Of a DNA stretch of 64,000 nt, positions 10,473-20,816 are shown piece after piece. The stretch comes from an uncultured Bacteroidota bacterium (GTDB lineage Bacteria > Bacteroidota > Bacteroidia > Chitinophagales > Chitinophagaceae), in assembly GCA_903927185.1 (NCBI GenBank), contig CAIYLW010000042.1, positions 1 through 64,000 on the forward strand, in the 5' to 3' direction. The notes under the pieces were generated by a model. That model saw only the letters and a program-made list of their open reading frames with translations, did not search any database and was not told the DNA's origin. A program made the translations under genes and the position numbers. How positions within the stretch are numbered: position 1 is the first letter of the stretch; each line of letters begins with the position of its first letter.

Positions 10473-11054
10473 TTATTTAGACAATCGTTTGTCAATTTCG
10501 CTGCTTAGCTCATTAAATATATCATCTACAGTTCCTTCTCCTTTCACTTGAACCACTTTATCAAACTTGCTATAATAATTGGCAACAACAGTTGTTTTTG
10601 TCTGATATTCTACAATTCTATTACTGATAATTGTTTCATTTGTATCATCACTACGTCCACTCGTTAAACCCCTTTGTAGCAGGCGTTTCACTAGTTCATC
10701 GCGGCTTACTTCCAAAGCCAAAACAACTCCAATTTCAGTATTTTTTCCTGCCAGTAATTTATCTAAGGCTACACTTTGCGCTTCTGTACGTGGGAAACCA
10801 TCAAATAAAAACCCTTTTGCGCCAGGGTTGCTATCCAATGCAGAACTAATCATTCCTACAACTACTTCATCTGGCACCAATATACCTTTATCCATTAAAC
10901 TTTTTGCTTCCAAACCCAAAACAGTGGCTGCCGATATTTCTCTTCTTAAAATGTCGCCGGTAGATAAGTGTATTAATCCATAAGCTTCAATGATTTTTTC
11001 ACTTTGTGTGCCTTTTCCACTTCCGGGAGGGCCAAATAGGATAATATTAAACAT
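10473..11054 (-). CDS. adk: adenylate kinase
   Basis: FGPPGSGKGTQ P-loop, LSTGDILRREI, GFLFDGFPRTEAQ. Confidence 0.97.
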   Translation of the reverse strand: MFNIILFGPPGSGKGTQSEKIIEAYGLIHLSTGDILRREISAATVLGLEAKSLMDKGILVPDEVVVGMISSALDSNPGAKGFLFDGFPRTEAQSVALDKLLAGKNTEIGVVLALEVSRDELVKRLLQRGLTSGRSDDTNETIISNRIVEYQTKTTVVANYYSKFDKVVQVKGEGTVDDIFNELSSEIDKRLSK

Positions 11055-11079
11055 GTATTTGTTAACCTTGAATGAGGGG

Positions 11080-11087
11080 CAAATATA
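11080..11087 (-). promoter_or_regulatory. -7 element TATATTTG upstream of adk
   Basis: Exact match to the Bacteroidetes -7 consensus TAnnTTTG, 25 nt from the ATG. Confidence 0.5.
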
Positions 11088-11302
11088 AGGGCTGCGCTTT
11101 AAATAACATTTAACAGATGTTTAATTCGCTTAAAAATCTTTCAAACCTGAACATTAATTAGTCTGTGATGTTAGAATAAGGCAGATTTTTTGCCCAATGC
11201 ATTAAATAGTTCATATTAAATAAATTTTAACGTGACAAAATAGGTAATTAAAAATCATAATTGGAACTTGAACTACCCACGAACAATAAAAAATATAATC
11301 AC

Positions 11303-11848
11303 ATGAAATCTATGTTTGCAGTTTTAGTTTCGCTGTTATGCTTACAAAGCTGCTTTTCTCAAAACGATCAAAAAAAAGAAATTAAAATGGACAACAAAAA
11401 TAATCCGGCTTATTCCAAAACGGATAATAACAAAGTAGTTTTAAAAGAGGAGGAATGGAAAAATATACTTTCTCCAGAAGTTTATTATGTAGCTCGTCAA
11501 AAAGGAACTGAACGACCTTATACTAGTAAATTCGAAAACTATAAAGAAGTAGGAACCTATTATTGTGCTGCTTGTGGCAATGCCTTATTTAAAAGCGATA
11601 CCAAATTTGATAGTGGATGTGGTTGGCCTAGTTTTTATGAACCAATTAGCAAAAGTTCCATAATTTATTTGCCAGATAATACTTTAGGAATGAAGCGGAC
11701 CGAAGTTGAATGCGGCAGATGTAAATCGCATTTGGGCCATGTATTTGAAGACGGGCCGCCACCAACTGGTTTGCGTTATTGTATCAACGGTGTAGTTTTA
11801 GATTTTGATAAAGCTAAAGAAGCCGAGAAAAAATACAATCAGAAATAA
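11303..11848 (+). CDS. msrB: peptide-methionine (R)-S-oxide reductase, exported lipoprotein form
   Basis: CAACGNALFKSDTKFDSGCGWPSF, CGRCKSHLGHVFEDGPPPTGLRYCING; start at MKSMFAVLVSLLCLQSC (lipobox) preferred over 11261. Confidence 0.93.
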   Translation: MKSMFAVLVSLLCLQSCFSQNDQKKEIKMDNKNNPAYSKTDNNKVVLKEEEWKNILSPEVYYVARQKGTERPYTSKFENYKEVGTYYCAACGNALFKSDTKFDSGCGWPSFYEPISKSSIIYLPDNTLGMKRTEVECGRCKSHLGHVFEDGPPPTGLRYCINGVVLDFDKAKEAEKKYNQK

Positions 11849-11850
11849 AA

Positions 11851-11880
11851 AAAGCCGGCACAAAATATTGTGCCGGCTTT
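11851..11880. terminator. bidirectional terminator between convergent msrB and VPS10-like gene
   Basis: AAAGCCGGCACA / TGTGCCGGCTTT perfect 12-bp stem with T-rich tail on + and A-rich lead. Confidence 0.9.
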
Positions 11881-11888
11881 TTTTTGTT

Positions 11889-14800
11889 TTATAACCCTAC
11901 AATTATTTTTGCAATATCTTTTTCTTTGCAAAGTTTATTCAATTCTGCAACATCATTATTTATAAGATCCTGCATTTGCTTTTTCAAAACTTTCCATTGA
12001 GTATCTAAGTAGACGTATTGATCTTCTTGACCCTTAGTTGTATAAGGGATGTTTGAATCTAAATCACCTTTCAAGAAAATATAATCTGCACTCAGCTTAT
12101 TGATATAATTGATGATATCGTCATTACTTTGAGCTTTGGTTTGAACCAATGCTTCTTCCCATTTAGCCAAAATTTTAGTGATGGCTGCTGCTTTATCGCG
12201 AATGCTTTTATTTGAGGTTGTATCTCCTGCTAATAACTGCTCTGTCAAGTCAGTTATTTGTTTATTTGCTTTACGCATTTTGTTTACTGCACTATGTATA
12301 TCAACTATGCCTGCTTCAACTTTAGACTGCAATTGATGTTGTGCTTCATACTCAGTTGCTGTTCCAGAAATACGTGGATCAGCTAAAATTTTAAAAGAAA
12401 CCGTTTTGCTTTCTTTTCCAAAATTCAGTATTGCTGTGTAATCACCAGGTGTTGCTCTATGACCATCGTAACCCCCTTCAATGAACACATTCATCACGCC
12501 AGTTTGTGGAGGATATCTTTGATCCCATACAAAACGATTAAGGCCCGAATTAGTTGGTAGCAAAGGATCTGGTGAAGGTCCACCAGGATAACCTCCTACA
12601 AAATCTTTATTAGCTTCTGAAGAGTATTTGCGTACAAGGTTTCCTTTGCTGTCTTTAATTTCTAAACTATATTTTGCTGCGGAATCTTTTATAGCTGGTA
12701 ATTGATAAAATAATACCAACCCAGTTGCAGCATTTATTCCAGTGTTAGATTGAAAAGGTGTTTCGAGGTCTTCGTCAGTAAATACTTTATCCAACATACT
12801 TGCACCTGATACTCTATATGCGTCATTTGGTTGAAACAAAACAAATTGATCATTCTTCGAAGCATCATATTGACGAAGCATAGTTAAATCATCTAATATC
12901 CAGAAAGCTCTACCCATTGTTGAAGCAATTAAATTTCCTTTGTGCACTTTTAAATCAGTGATAGGAACGATAGGTAAACCTAATTGTAATTGTTGCCAAT
13001 TATCTCCGTCATTAAATGAAATATATAATCCCGTTTCTGTACCTGCAAACAATAATCCCTTTCGATTTTGATCTTCTCTGATACACCTTGTATAAGCCCC
13101 ATCAGGAATTCCGTTCACAATTTTTTTCCAGGTTTTACCATAATCATTCGTCTTATATAATGATGGTGTAAAGTCGTTAAACTTATATCTTGTTGTAGCA
13201 ATATAGGCTGTGGCTTTGTCGAATGGAGAAACATCAATGCAGTTAACAATTGCTTCGCCCAAATCTGGGGGTGTAATTGTATTCCAGGTTTTACCATTAT
13301 CTCTAGTTACACTTACAACACCATCGTCACTCCCAGTATAAATCACTCCCTTTTCTATAGGAGATTCCTTTACATACATGATGGTGCAATAGTTTTCTCC
13401 ACCAGCCCCTTCATTGGTATAAGGTGTTCCGCTCATACCCATTTTTGTTGTGTCGTGTTTCGTTAGATCTGGTGAAATGGCCAACCAATTCTTACCATAA
13501 TCTGAAGTTTTGAATAATACATTTCCCGCATGATAAAATGTATTAGGCTCATGTTCGCTATAAGTAATTGGTGCGTTCCAGTTAAAGCGATACTTCATAT
13601 CTTTTGGTTGTAAAGACTGATATTGTATCGGTGCCTCCATAATATTTTTACTTTCCATTATTTCGTTATCGAATAAACTAATAGTTCCCTGATAACTTCC
13701 TCCCATCGACAATTTTGGATTATTAGGATCGAATGCAACAAATGCACTTTCGCCGCCAGCTGTATAAGTCCAGTCGGACTGATCAATCTGCCAGCCACTA
13801 GGATTCCAGCTTTTAATTTTTACAGAAGAGTTGTCTTGTTGACCTGCATAAATATTATATGGAAATAAATTGTCTACACTAATTCTGTAGAACTGAGCAG
13901 TAGGCTGATTGTTTTCAGTACTCCAAACTTTGCCACCATTAAATGTTACACCAGCACCGCCATCGTTAGAGATTATAATATTTTTATTGTTATTAGGATT
14001 TATCCAAAGCTGATGAAAATCTCCATGAATGCCGCCAATATAATTCCAAGTTTTCCCACCATCAGTGCTCTTCAATCCAGGTGAATTCAAGACATACACT
14101 GTATTCTCATCTTTAGGATCAGCGAATGCTTCAATGTAATACCAGGCACGTTGTGTGAGTCGATGGTCTTTGCTAATGCGGTTCCAAGACTTACCAGCAT
14201 CTTCACTAACAAATAAACCACCAGATTCTTTTTGTGTATCACTTTCAATTAAAGCATACACTTTTTCGCTGTTTGCTCTAGAGACACTGATACTCATTTT
14301 ACCCATTTCTTTAGGAAGGCCTTTCTCCATTTTGGTCCATGTTTCCCCGGCATCCCCACTTTTATACAATCCACTTCCCTTTCCACCACTTCGCATTTCC
14401 CAAGGCAATCTTCTATAATCCCACATAGCAGCATAAAGTATACGAGGGTTATTCATGTCCAATGATAAATCTGCACAACCTGTATTTTCATCAACAAATA
14501 AAGTCTTCTTCCAGTTAGCACCACCATCAATCGATTTATAAACACCACGATCAGTAGTAGCTCCATGCATAGCGCCCTGTGCAGCCACATAAACGATATC
14601 AGGATTCTTTGGATCCACACGGATATAGGAAACACTTCGCGTTTTTTCTAACCCTATATGAGTCCATGTTTTACCAGCGTCTGTGGATTTATAAATGCCA
14701 TCGCCATAACTACTCATAACTCCTCGTGGGGCGTGCTCCCCCATTCCTACATAAACCACATTCTGATCACTTTCTGCAACTGCAATAGCACCAACAGAAC

Positions 14801-15110
14801 CTGTTTTAAAATAATTGTCGGAAACATTTCGCCAGCTTTGACCAGCGTCTTCTGTTTTCCAAACACCACCACTGGTACTACCCATATAATATACTAACTG
14901 GTTTTGTACTACTCCGGTTGAAGTAACAGAACGTCCTCCACGAAAGGGTCCTATAGAGCGAAACCTGACTTGTTTAAAAAGACTGTCAAGGCTAACTGAA
15001 GCAACGGTTGAACTTGTTGCAGATTTCTTTACATCTTTATTTTTCTGAGCGGAAACAGCACCGTAAGAAAGTAGTGCCATTACATAAATAAATAACTTCA
15101 TATTGATCAT
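11889..15110 (-). CDS. VPS10/sortilin-like BNR-repeat exported protein (paralogue A)
   Basis: 1,073 aa, signal peptide, repeated TxDxGKTW Asp-box motifs, [13 protein letters not shown]-terminus. Confidence 0.85.
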   Translation of the reverse strand: MINMKLFIYVMALLSYGAVSAQKNKDVKKSATSSTVASVSLDSLFKQVRFRSIGPFRGGRSVTSTGVVQNQLVYYMGSTSGGVWKTEDAGQSWRNVSDNYFKTGSVGAIAVAESDQNVVYVGMGEHAPRGVMSSYGDGIYKSTDAGKTWTHIGLEKTRSVSYIRVDPKNPDIVYVAAQGAMHGATTDRGVYKSIDGGANWKKTLFVDENTGCADLSLDMNNPRILYAAMWDYRRLPWEMRSGGKGSGLYKSGDAGETWTKMEKGLPKEMGKMSISVSRANSEKVYALIESDTQKESGGLFVSEDAGKSWNRISKDHRLTQRAWYYIEAFADPKDENTVYVLNSPGLKSTDGGKTWNYIGGIHGDFHQLWINPNNNKNIIISNDGGAGVTFNGGKVWSTENNQPTAQFYRISVDNLFPYNIYAGQQDNSSVKIKSWNPSGWQIDQSDWTYTAGGESAFVAFDPNNPKLSMGGSYQGTISLFDNEIMESKNIMEAPIQYQSLQPKDMKYRFNWNAPITYSEHEPNTFYHAGNVLFKTSDYGKNWLAISPDLTKHDTTKMGMSGTPYTNEGAGGENYCTIMYVKESPIEKGVIYTGSDDGVVSVTRDNGKTWNTITPPDLGEAIVNCIDVSPFDKATAYIATTRYKFNDFTPSLYKTNDYGKTWKKIVNGIPDGAYTRCIREDQNRKGLLFAGTETGLYISFNDGDNWQQLQLGLPIVPITDLKVHKGNLIASTMGRAFWILDDLTMLRQYDASKNDQFVLFQPNDAYRVSGASMLDKVFTDEDLETPFQSNTGINAATGLVLFYQLPAIKDSAAKYSLEIKDSKGNLVRKYSSEANKDFVGGYPGGPSPDPLLPTNSGLNRFVWDQRYPPQTGVMNVFIEGGYDGHRATPGDYTAILNFGKESKTVSFKILADPRISGTATEYEAQHQLQSKVEAGIVDIHSAVNKMRKANKQITDLTEQLLAGDTTSNKSIRDKAAAITKILAKWEEALVQTKAQSNDDIINYINKLSADYIFLKGDLDSNIPYTTKGQEDQYVYLDTQWKVLKKQMQDLINNDVAELNKLCKEKDIAKIIVGL

Positions 15111-15112
15111 TT

Positions 15113-15222
15113 AATATCGAACAATATACTATCAATATTGGAAGAAATAGAAAGAAAAATGATTTTTAATCTAACTCCATTCCTCACTCTTATTTGCCGA
15201 ATAATTTTTTATGTTCGATATT
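15113..15222. repeat. 11-bp inverted repeat in the divergent intergenic region (AATATCGAACA / TGTTCGATATT)
   Basis: Arms at 15113-15123 and 15212-15222, one near each divergent start codon. Confidence 0.55.
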
Positions 15223-15243
15223 GCTGCTACCAAAACTAAAAAT

Positions 15244-18200
15244 ATGAGCAAACGGTTTTCCTTTCTGATGGCCATGGTTCTTACCATCGTTATGCATGCA
15301 CAAACAATCGACATCAATAAGCAATTTAAATCTTTCAAACCTCGTAATATCGGACCAGCTGGTATGAGTGGAAGGGTTACTTCTATTGATGCAGTTTACA
15401 ATAATCCAACAACCATTTATCTTGGAACTGCAAGTGGTGGTGTTTGGAAAACTGAGAATGGTGGTGCTTCATGGACGCCGGTTTTTGATGAACAGCCTAT
15501 TCAGAATATAGGCGCAGTAGCTATTACACAATCCAATTCCAGTGTGGTTTGGGCTGGTACTGGCGAAGGCAATCCGAGAAACTCAGTGAGTTTAGGCGAA
15601 GGCATTTATAAAAGTTTAGATGGCGGAAAAACTTGGAAGTGCATGGGTTTGCAAAAGACGCGTAATATTCACCGCATTATAATTGATCCGAATAATCCAG
15701 ATATTGTTTATGCGGGTGTTATGGGTAATCCATTTATGGAACATGCCGAAAGGGGGGTTTATAAAACTACAGATGGTGGAGAAAATTGGAAATTAATATT
15801 GCATACTAATGATACTAGTGGCGTAGGAGATATGGTGATGGATCCATCTAATCCCAATAAATTATTTGTGAATATGTATCAGCACAAACGCACACCTTGG
15901 AGTTTAAAAGGTGGAGGTAGTGGAAGCGGTTTATATGTTACTTATGATGCAGGCAAAACATTTAAAAAATTAACAAAAGAAGAAGGATTACCTGCTGGTG
16001 AATTTGGAAGAATAGGAATCAGCATCAGCAGATCACAGCCCAATCGTGTGTATGCATTAATTGAAGCAAGCAAAAATGGTTTATACCGATCTGATGATGG
16101 AGGTTTAAAATGGGAACTCGTAAATAGCGACCCAAGTGTTGTTACTAATCGAGCTTTTTATTTCCAAGATATTTCATGTGATCCTAAAAACGAAAACAGA
16201 TTGTATAATATCAATCAGATGATCAGTGTTAGTGAAGATGGTGGTAAAACGTTCAAAAATGTAATTCCATATAGTGGTATTCATCCAGATCATCATGCAT
16301 GGTGGATACATCCATATGATGCAAATTTTATTATCGATGGAAATGATGGTGGTATTGGTATTTCAAGAGATAGGGGCAAGACCTGGCAGTTTGATGAGAA
16401 ATTACCTCTTGGACAATTTTATCATATCAATACTGATAACCAATTGCCTTATCATGTAATGGGTGGGTTACAAGACAATGGAAGCTGGAATGGACCAGCT
16501 TATGTTTGGATTCAAAGTGGTATACGCAATGCTTATTGGCAAGGAGTGAGTGGAGGCGATGGTTTTGATGTTGTTCCAGATCCTGAAGACCCGAATTGGG
16601 TATATGCGATGAGCCAAGGAGGAAGCCTAAGTCGTTATAATATGGGCACTGGTGAAGAATGGAGTATCCGACCACCAAGACCGGATATGAAAAACATACA
16701 AAGATTCAACTGGAACGCTGGTATTGCTCAAGATCCATTTGATAAAAAAACAATTTACTATGGCAGTCAGTTTGTAAATAAGAGTATTAATAAAGGGGCA
16801 AGTTGGAGTATTATTTCGCCCGACTTAACCACTAACGATAGTACAAAAATTGATCAAAGTTCCAATGGTGGAATTTCAATTGATATTACAGGTGCCGAAA
16901 ATTATTGTACTATTTTATGTATAGAACCATCTTCAAAAGAACAGGGTATTATATGGGCAGGTACTGATGATGGAAATGTTCAGTTAACAAAAGATGGCGG
17001 AAAAACATGGACAAATTTTAAAGGGAAAATTCCGGGCTTTCCGGAAGGTGGCTGGATCCCACAAATTCGTGCAAGCAAATACAATGCAGCAGAAGCTTTT
17101 GTAGTAGTGAATGATTATCGCAGAGGTGATATGAAACCCTATATTTTCCGCACTTTAGATTTTGGAAAAACATGGACAAGAATTTTAGATGAGAAAAAAG
17201 TAACCGGTTATGCATTAACTATTATTCAAGATCCTACTGAACCTAATTTGATATTCGTTGGAACGGAACAAGGTTTATGGATAAGTTTAGACAATGCAGT
17301 AACCTTCCAACAATTTAAAAATGGATATCCTTCTGTATCAACTTACGATTTTGCAATTCAAGAAAGAGAAGCCGATTTAGTAGTTGCTACTTTCGGAAGA
17401 GCATTGTGGATCTTTGATGATATTAGACCTTTAAGAAAATTGGCTGCAAATAAAGGACAACTATTTACCAAAAAACTCACTGCATTTGATGCGCCTATTG
17501 CCTATCAAGCAATAATAAAGAATTCACCAGGCATTGAGTATAGTACTTATGGTACCTACGAAGGTGAAAACAAGAAACGTGGTGCAGCATTGAGTTTTTA
17601 TCTACATAAAACTGCATCTGATACTGGTAAGAATAAAATTGCTGATACTGCAACGGTTAAAATATTTAATGCCAATAATGAACAGGTACGAACTCTTCGC
17701 ATAAAAGCTGATAGTAGTTTTAATCGTTTTTATTGGGGTATGGAAGGAAAAGGCATTCGAAATTCTGGTCAAGGTGGCCGTGGTGGACGCGGTGCTGCTC
17801 GCAATATTGATGATGAGCCCGGTGGATTACTTGTTGATCCAGGAACTTATAAAGTGATTGTGGATCTTGGCAAAGACTTAAAAGATAGTATGATGGTGAT
17901 GGTAAATGATGATCCAAATGCTCCAAGATCTAAAGAGTTGCGTGACGCATTACGAGCCGCAAATACAAGAATAGATAAAAGTGCTTTGAAATTGGTTGAC
18001 CTCACTGATCGTTTAACAGAAACCGATGAAATTATTAAAAAAATTGAAGCTGGTTATTTAAATATGGAGCAAAAGCAATCCGATACTTTGAAAAAAGTTG
18101 CAAAGGCAATGCAGGATAGTATCAAAGGAATAAGGGAACAATTAAATGGTAAAACACAAGAAAAACAAGGGTATGGTAATGTGCCACAAGTAACAGTTAA

Positions 18201-18411
18201 TGGAATACTTGGGGAAGCTCGTTATACTATTTTAGGAAAATCTACTATTCCAGGTGCTCAAGAAGAGAGATTAATTATAGATGCTGAAAATATGGTAAGC
18301 GATGTGCTTAAAAGGTCTAATAATTTCTTCGAAGTTGCTTGGAAAGGGTTCAGAACATTAGCTGAAACAACGCCCATTAAGTTGTTCAAGGATTATAAGG
18401 TAATTGAATAG
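15244..18411 (+). CDS. VPS10/sortilin-like BNR-repeat exported protein (paralogue B)
   Basis: Paralogous to the 11889-15110 product ([37 protein letters not shown]); start at MSKRFSFLMAMVL chosen over 15211. Confidence 0.85.
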   Translation: MSKRFSFLMAMVLTIVMHAQTIDINKQFKSFKPRNIGPAGMSGRVTSIDAVYNNPTTIYLGTASGGVWKTENGGASWTPVFDEQPIQNIGAVAITQSNSSVVWAGTGEGNPRNSVSLGEGIYKSLDGGKTWKCMGLQKTRNIHRIIIDPNNPDIVYAGVMGNPFMEHAERGVYKTTDGGENWKLILHTNDTSGVGDMVMDPSNPNKLFVNMYQHKRTPWSLKGGGSGSGLYVTYDAGKTFKKLTKEEGLPAGEFGRIGISISRSQPNRVYALIEASKNGLYRSDDGGLKWELVNSDPSVVTNRAFYFQDISCDPKNENRLYNINQMISVSEDGGKTFKNVIPYSGIHPDHHAWWIHPYDANFIIDGNDGGIGISRDRGKTWQFDEKLPLGQFYHINTDNQLPYHVMGGLQDNGSWNGPAYVWIQSGIRNAYWQGVSGGDGFDVVPDPEDPNWVYAMSQGGSLSRYNMGTGEEWSIRPPRPDMKNIQRFNWNAGIAQDPFDKKTIYYGSQFVNKSINKGASWSIISPDLTTNDSTKIDQSSNGGISIDITGAENYCTILCIEPSSKEQGIIWAGTDDGNVQLTKDGGKTWTNFKGKIPGFPEGGWIPQIRASKYNAAEAFVVVNDYRRGDMKPYIFRTLDFGKTWTRILDEKKVTGYALTIIQDPTEPNLIFVGTEQGLWISLDNAVTFQQFKNGYPSVSTYDFAIQEREADLVVATFGRALWIFDDIRPLRKLAANKGQLFTKKLTAFDAPIAYQAIIKNSPGIEYSTYGTYEGENKKRGAALSFYLHKTASDTGKNKIADTATVKIFNANNEQVRTLRIKADSSFNRFYWGMEGKGIRNSGQGGRGGRGAARNIDDEPGGLLVDPGTYKVIVDLGKDLKDSMMVMVNDDPNAPRSKELRDALRAANTRIDKSALKLVDLTDRLTETDEIIKKIEAGYLNMEQKQSDTLKKVAKAMQDSIKGIREQLNGKTQEKQGYGNVPQVTVNGILGEARYTILGKSTIPGAQEERLIIDAENMVSDVLKRSNNFFEVAWKGFRTLAETTPIKLFKDYKVIE

Positions 18412-18429
18412 ACATTAAAAATGATCTTG

Positions 18430-18467
18430 AAAAATACCCTCTTCAAAATTGAAGAGGGTATTTTTTT
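18430..18467 (+). terminator. intrinsic terminator
   Basis: AAATACCCTCTTCAA / TTGAAGAGGGTATTT followed by T run. Confidence 0.9.
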
Positions 18468-18507
18468 GCCTCTTACTGAATAAATAGTCTTCCTAAAATG
18501 CATTCCT

Positions 18508-18515
18508 TAATTTTG
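18508..18515 (+). promoter_or_regulatory. -7 element TAATTTTG
   Basis: TAnnTTTG match 18 nt upstream of ATG 18534; lies inside the over-extended ORF 18498. Confidence 0.45.
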
Positions 18516-18533
18516 TGTTGTAAAAAATATCTT

Positions 18534-19826
18534 ATGAGTACTACTAAGTTGAGTCATCTTTCCGAAACATTAATCGGGAGTGAAATTGTTAAATTAGGAA
18601 ATTTGATTAGTGAGCGTATCCGAGCCGGAGAAAAAATTTACAACTTCACCATCGGAGATTTCGACCCAAAAGTATTTCCCATTCCATCAGAATTAGAAGC
18701 ATTAATCATTGAATCTTATCAACAACGCAATACTAGTTATCCAGCAGCAGAAGGCGTTCTGGATTTACGTAAAGCGGTAAGTTCGTTTTTAAAAGAATGG
18801 GAAGGACTTGACTATGCCCCTAATGAAATTCAAATCGCTTCTGGCGGTCGACCACTTATTTATACAATTTTCAAAGCCATCGTTGATAAAGGCGACAAGG
18901 TTGTTTATGGTGTTCCTTCCTGGAATAATAATCACTATGTACATATGACAGATGGTGAACATTGCATAGTAGAATGCAGTGTTGAAAATAATTTCATGCC
19001 AACAGTGAATGATATTCGTGGACATGTTAAAGGGGCAACACTTATTTGTCTTTGTACTCCTCAAAATCCAACAGGTACAACCCTTACTAAACATGATCTT
19101 TCTGAAATCTGCGATCTTATTCTTGCAGAAAATGACTCCCGTAAAGAGGGAGAGAAAAAATGTTATTTGCTTTTCGACCAGATGTATTGGACACTTACTT
19201 ATGGAAATACAGCACATTATAATCCAATTACTTTGCGTCCTGCAATGAAAGAATTTACTGTATTTGTTGATGGGATAAGTAAAGCATTTGCAAGTACCGG
19301 TGTAAGAGTAGGATGGTCGATGGGGCCAGAAAATATCATTTCAAAAATGAAAGCCATATTAAGTCATTTAGGTGCTTGGGCTCCTATGGCAGAACAGAAA
19401 GCAGTAGCTAAATATCTCTACGAGAAAGACGCAATTGCTAATTATTTAACCCATTTTAAATCAGAAATCGAATTACGTTTACATCATATTTATAATGGCT
19501 TTATTGCGCTTAAAGAAAAAGGCTATGCTGTAGATTCAGTAATCCCTCAAGCCGCAATATATCTAACCATTAAAATTGATCTTGTGGGTAATACAGACGA
19601 ATCTGGTAAAATACTAATTAATCAAGCTGATGTAACATCATATATTTTATCAAATGCAAAACTTGCTGTTGTTACATTTTCAGCATTTGGTGGCAGTGCG
19701 AATAATCCTTGGTACCGATTAAGTGTTGGCACATGTATCAAAGAAGAAATTCCAGAAATGTTGGAACAATTAGAAATTGCACTTAGTAAGTTAAAATATA
19801 TTAAAACCGCAACAGGTTTGCTCTAA
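18534..19826 (+). CDS. pyridoxal-phosphate-dependent aminotransferase class I/II
   Basis: IQIASGGRPLIYTIFKAIVDKGDKVVYGVPSW, TPQNPTGTTL, DGISKAFASTGVRVGW (PLP lysine). Confidence 0.92.
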   Translation: MSTTKLSHLSETLIGSEIVKLGNLISERIRAGEKIYNFTIGDFDPKVFPIPSELEALIIESYQQRNTSYPAAEGVLDLRKAVSSFLKEWEGLDYAPNEIQIASGGRPLIYTIFKAIVDKGDKVVYGVPSWNNNHYVHMTDGEHCIVECSVENNFMPTVNDIRGHVKGATLICLCTPQNPTGTTLTKHDLSEICDLILAENDSRKEGEKKCYLLFDQMYWTLTYGNTAHYNPITLRPAMKEFTVFVDGISKAFASTGVRVGWSMGPENIISKMKAILSHLGAWAPMAEQKAVAKYLYEKDAIANYLTHFKSEIELRLHHIYNGFIALKEKGYAVDSVIPQAAIYLTIKIDLVGNTDESGKILINQADVTSYILSNAKLAVVTFSAFGGSANNPWYRLSVGTCIKEEIPEMLEQLEIALSKLKYIKTATGLL

Positions 19827-19876
19827 TATTATAAATTAGAACTAAATTGTATAAGTCCTGAACCCAAACATAGATT

Positions 19877-20620
19877 ATGAATAAGTTTTCAGTAATACTG
19901 ATTTTGCCTTTTATAGTATTTGCTACCATTGCTAAAGGACAAATATCTATGGATGTAGGAGACCCAAGTGCAATAGGCGGAAACTATGGCAATGTTAATG
20001 TAGTTGATCCTTCAACAATCGGTAAAAAGAAAATTGATTTGATCAATTATAGTGACATTGATGGCAACCCATTTTTTAGTCAAAAATGGAGTAAAGCATT
20101 TATGTATTTAAAAAACGGAAATTTGGCAAAAGCAAATCAGGTAAAATTAAATATGTACTCTAATGAAGTTTATTTCATCAATAGTCATAATGTAGAAATG
20201 GTTTTAGATGCTTCAACTTTTAAAAAAATCATATTAATGAAGCAAGAAGATACTAGTCGTATTGCTTCAATATTTGAATGCTATCCAGATATGGTTGATG
20301 AAACAAAAGGAGAATCTTTTTATCGTGTTTTAAATGGGGGCTCTGTACAATTATATGTTTTAGAAAAATCTATTTTAAAAACAGGAGAATACGATCCTTT
20401 ACAGTCAAAAGTTCCTAAAGGTTTTTACTCAAAAAAGTTTTATGCAATAACAAATGCAGGCGCTTTTCATCCACTTAAATATCTAGACCGAAATAGTATA
20501 TTGGCAGTTTTGAATACGCATCAAATTGAAGAAGATTGGTTAAATGGTAACCATAATAAACTTCGGAATGAGAAAGATGTGATAGCTTTTTTTGAATTTT
20601 TAAATTCACAAAAAAAATAA
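19877..20620 (+). CDS. exported protein of unknown function
   Basis: Signal peptide (MNKFSVILILPFIVFATIAKGQ); two DPSxIG motifs; no recognised family. Confidence 0.6.
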   Translation: MNKFSVILILPFIVFATIAKGQISMDVGDPSAIGGNYGNVNVVDPSTIGKKKIDLINYSDIDGNPFFSQKWSKAFMYLKNGNLAKANQVKLNMYSNEVYFINSHNVEMVLDASTFKKIILMKQEDTSRIASIFECYPDMVDETKGESFYRVLNGGSVQLYVLEKSILKTGEYDPLQSKVPKGFYSKKFYAITNAGAFHPLKYLDRNSILAVLNTHQIEEDWLNGNHNKLRNEKDVIAFFEFLNSQKK

Positions 20621-20628
20621 AGAATAGT

Positions 20629-20763
20629 TTAGCCTTTCTCAACCCATTTGTGAGGAGGGCAGCCACAGCCATTAGCTTTTTTTATTCTTGCAGAAGCACA
20701 TGAATCAATTACTATTGAAATCAATAGAAGTAAAACAATTTTTTGGTTTATTTTGAGCTTCAT
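20629..20763 (-). CDS. 44-aa putative lipoprotein, not in supplied ORF track
   Basis: ATG at 20763 to TAA at 20629: MKLKINQKIVLLLLISIVIDSCASARIKKANGCGCPPHKWVEKG*; signal peptide and lipobox (IDSC), Cys-rich C-terminus. Confidence 0.6.
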   Translation of the reverse strand: MKLKINQKIVLLLLISIVIDSCASARIKKANGCGCPPHKWVEKG

Positions 20764-20816
20764 TTGAGTGTTAAAATACTGCATTCATTGATAACCCAAA
20801 ACAAAAGTGGCAATTC

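Noticed and set aside
18789-19217. 142-aa antisense ORF in the aminotransferase gene
   Set aside because: Shadow ORF: Cys/Ile-rich, no independent promoter or conservation evidence visible.
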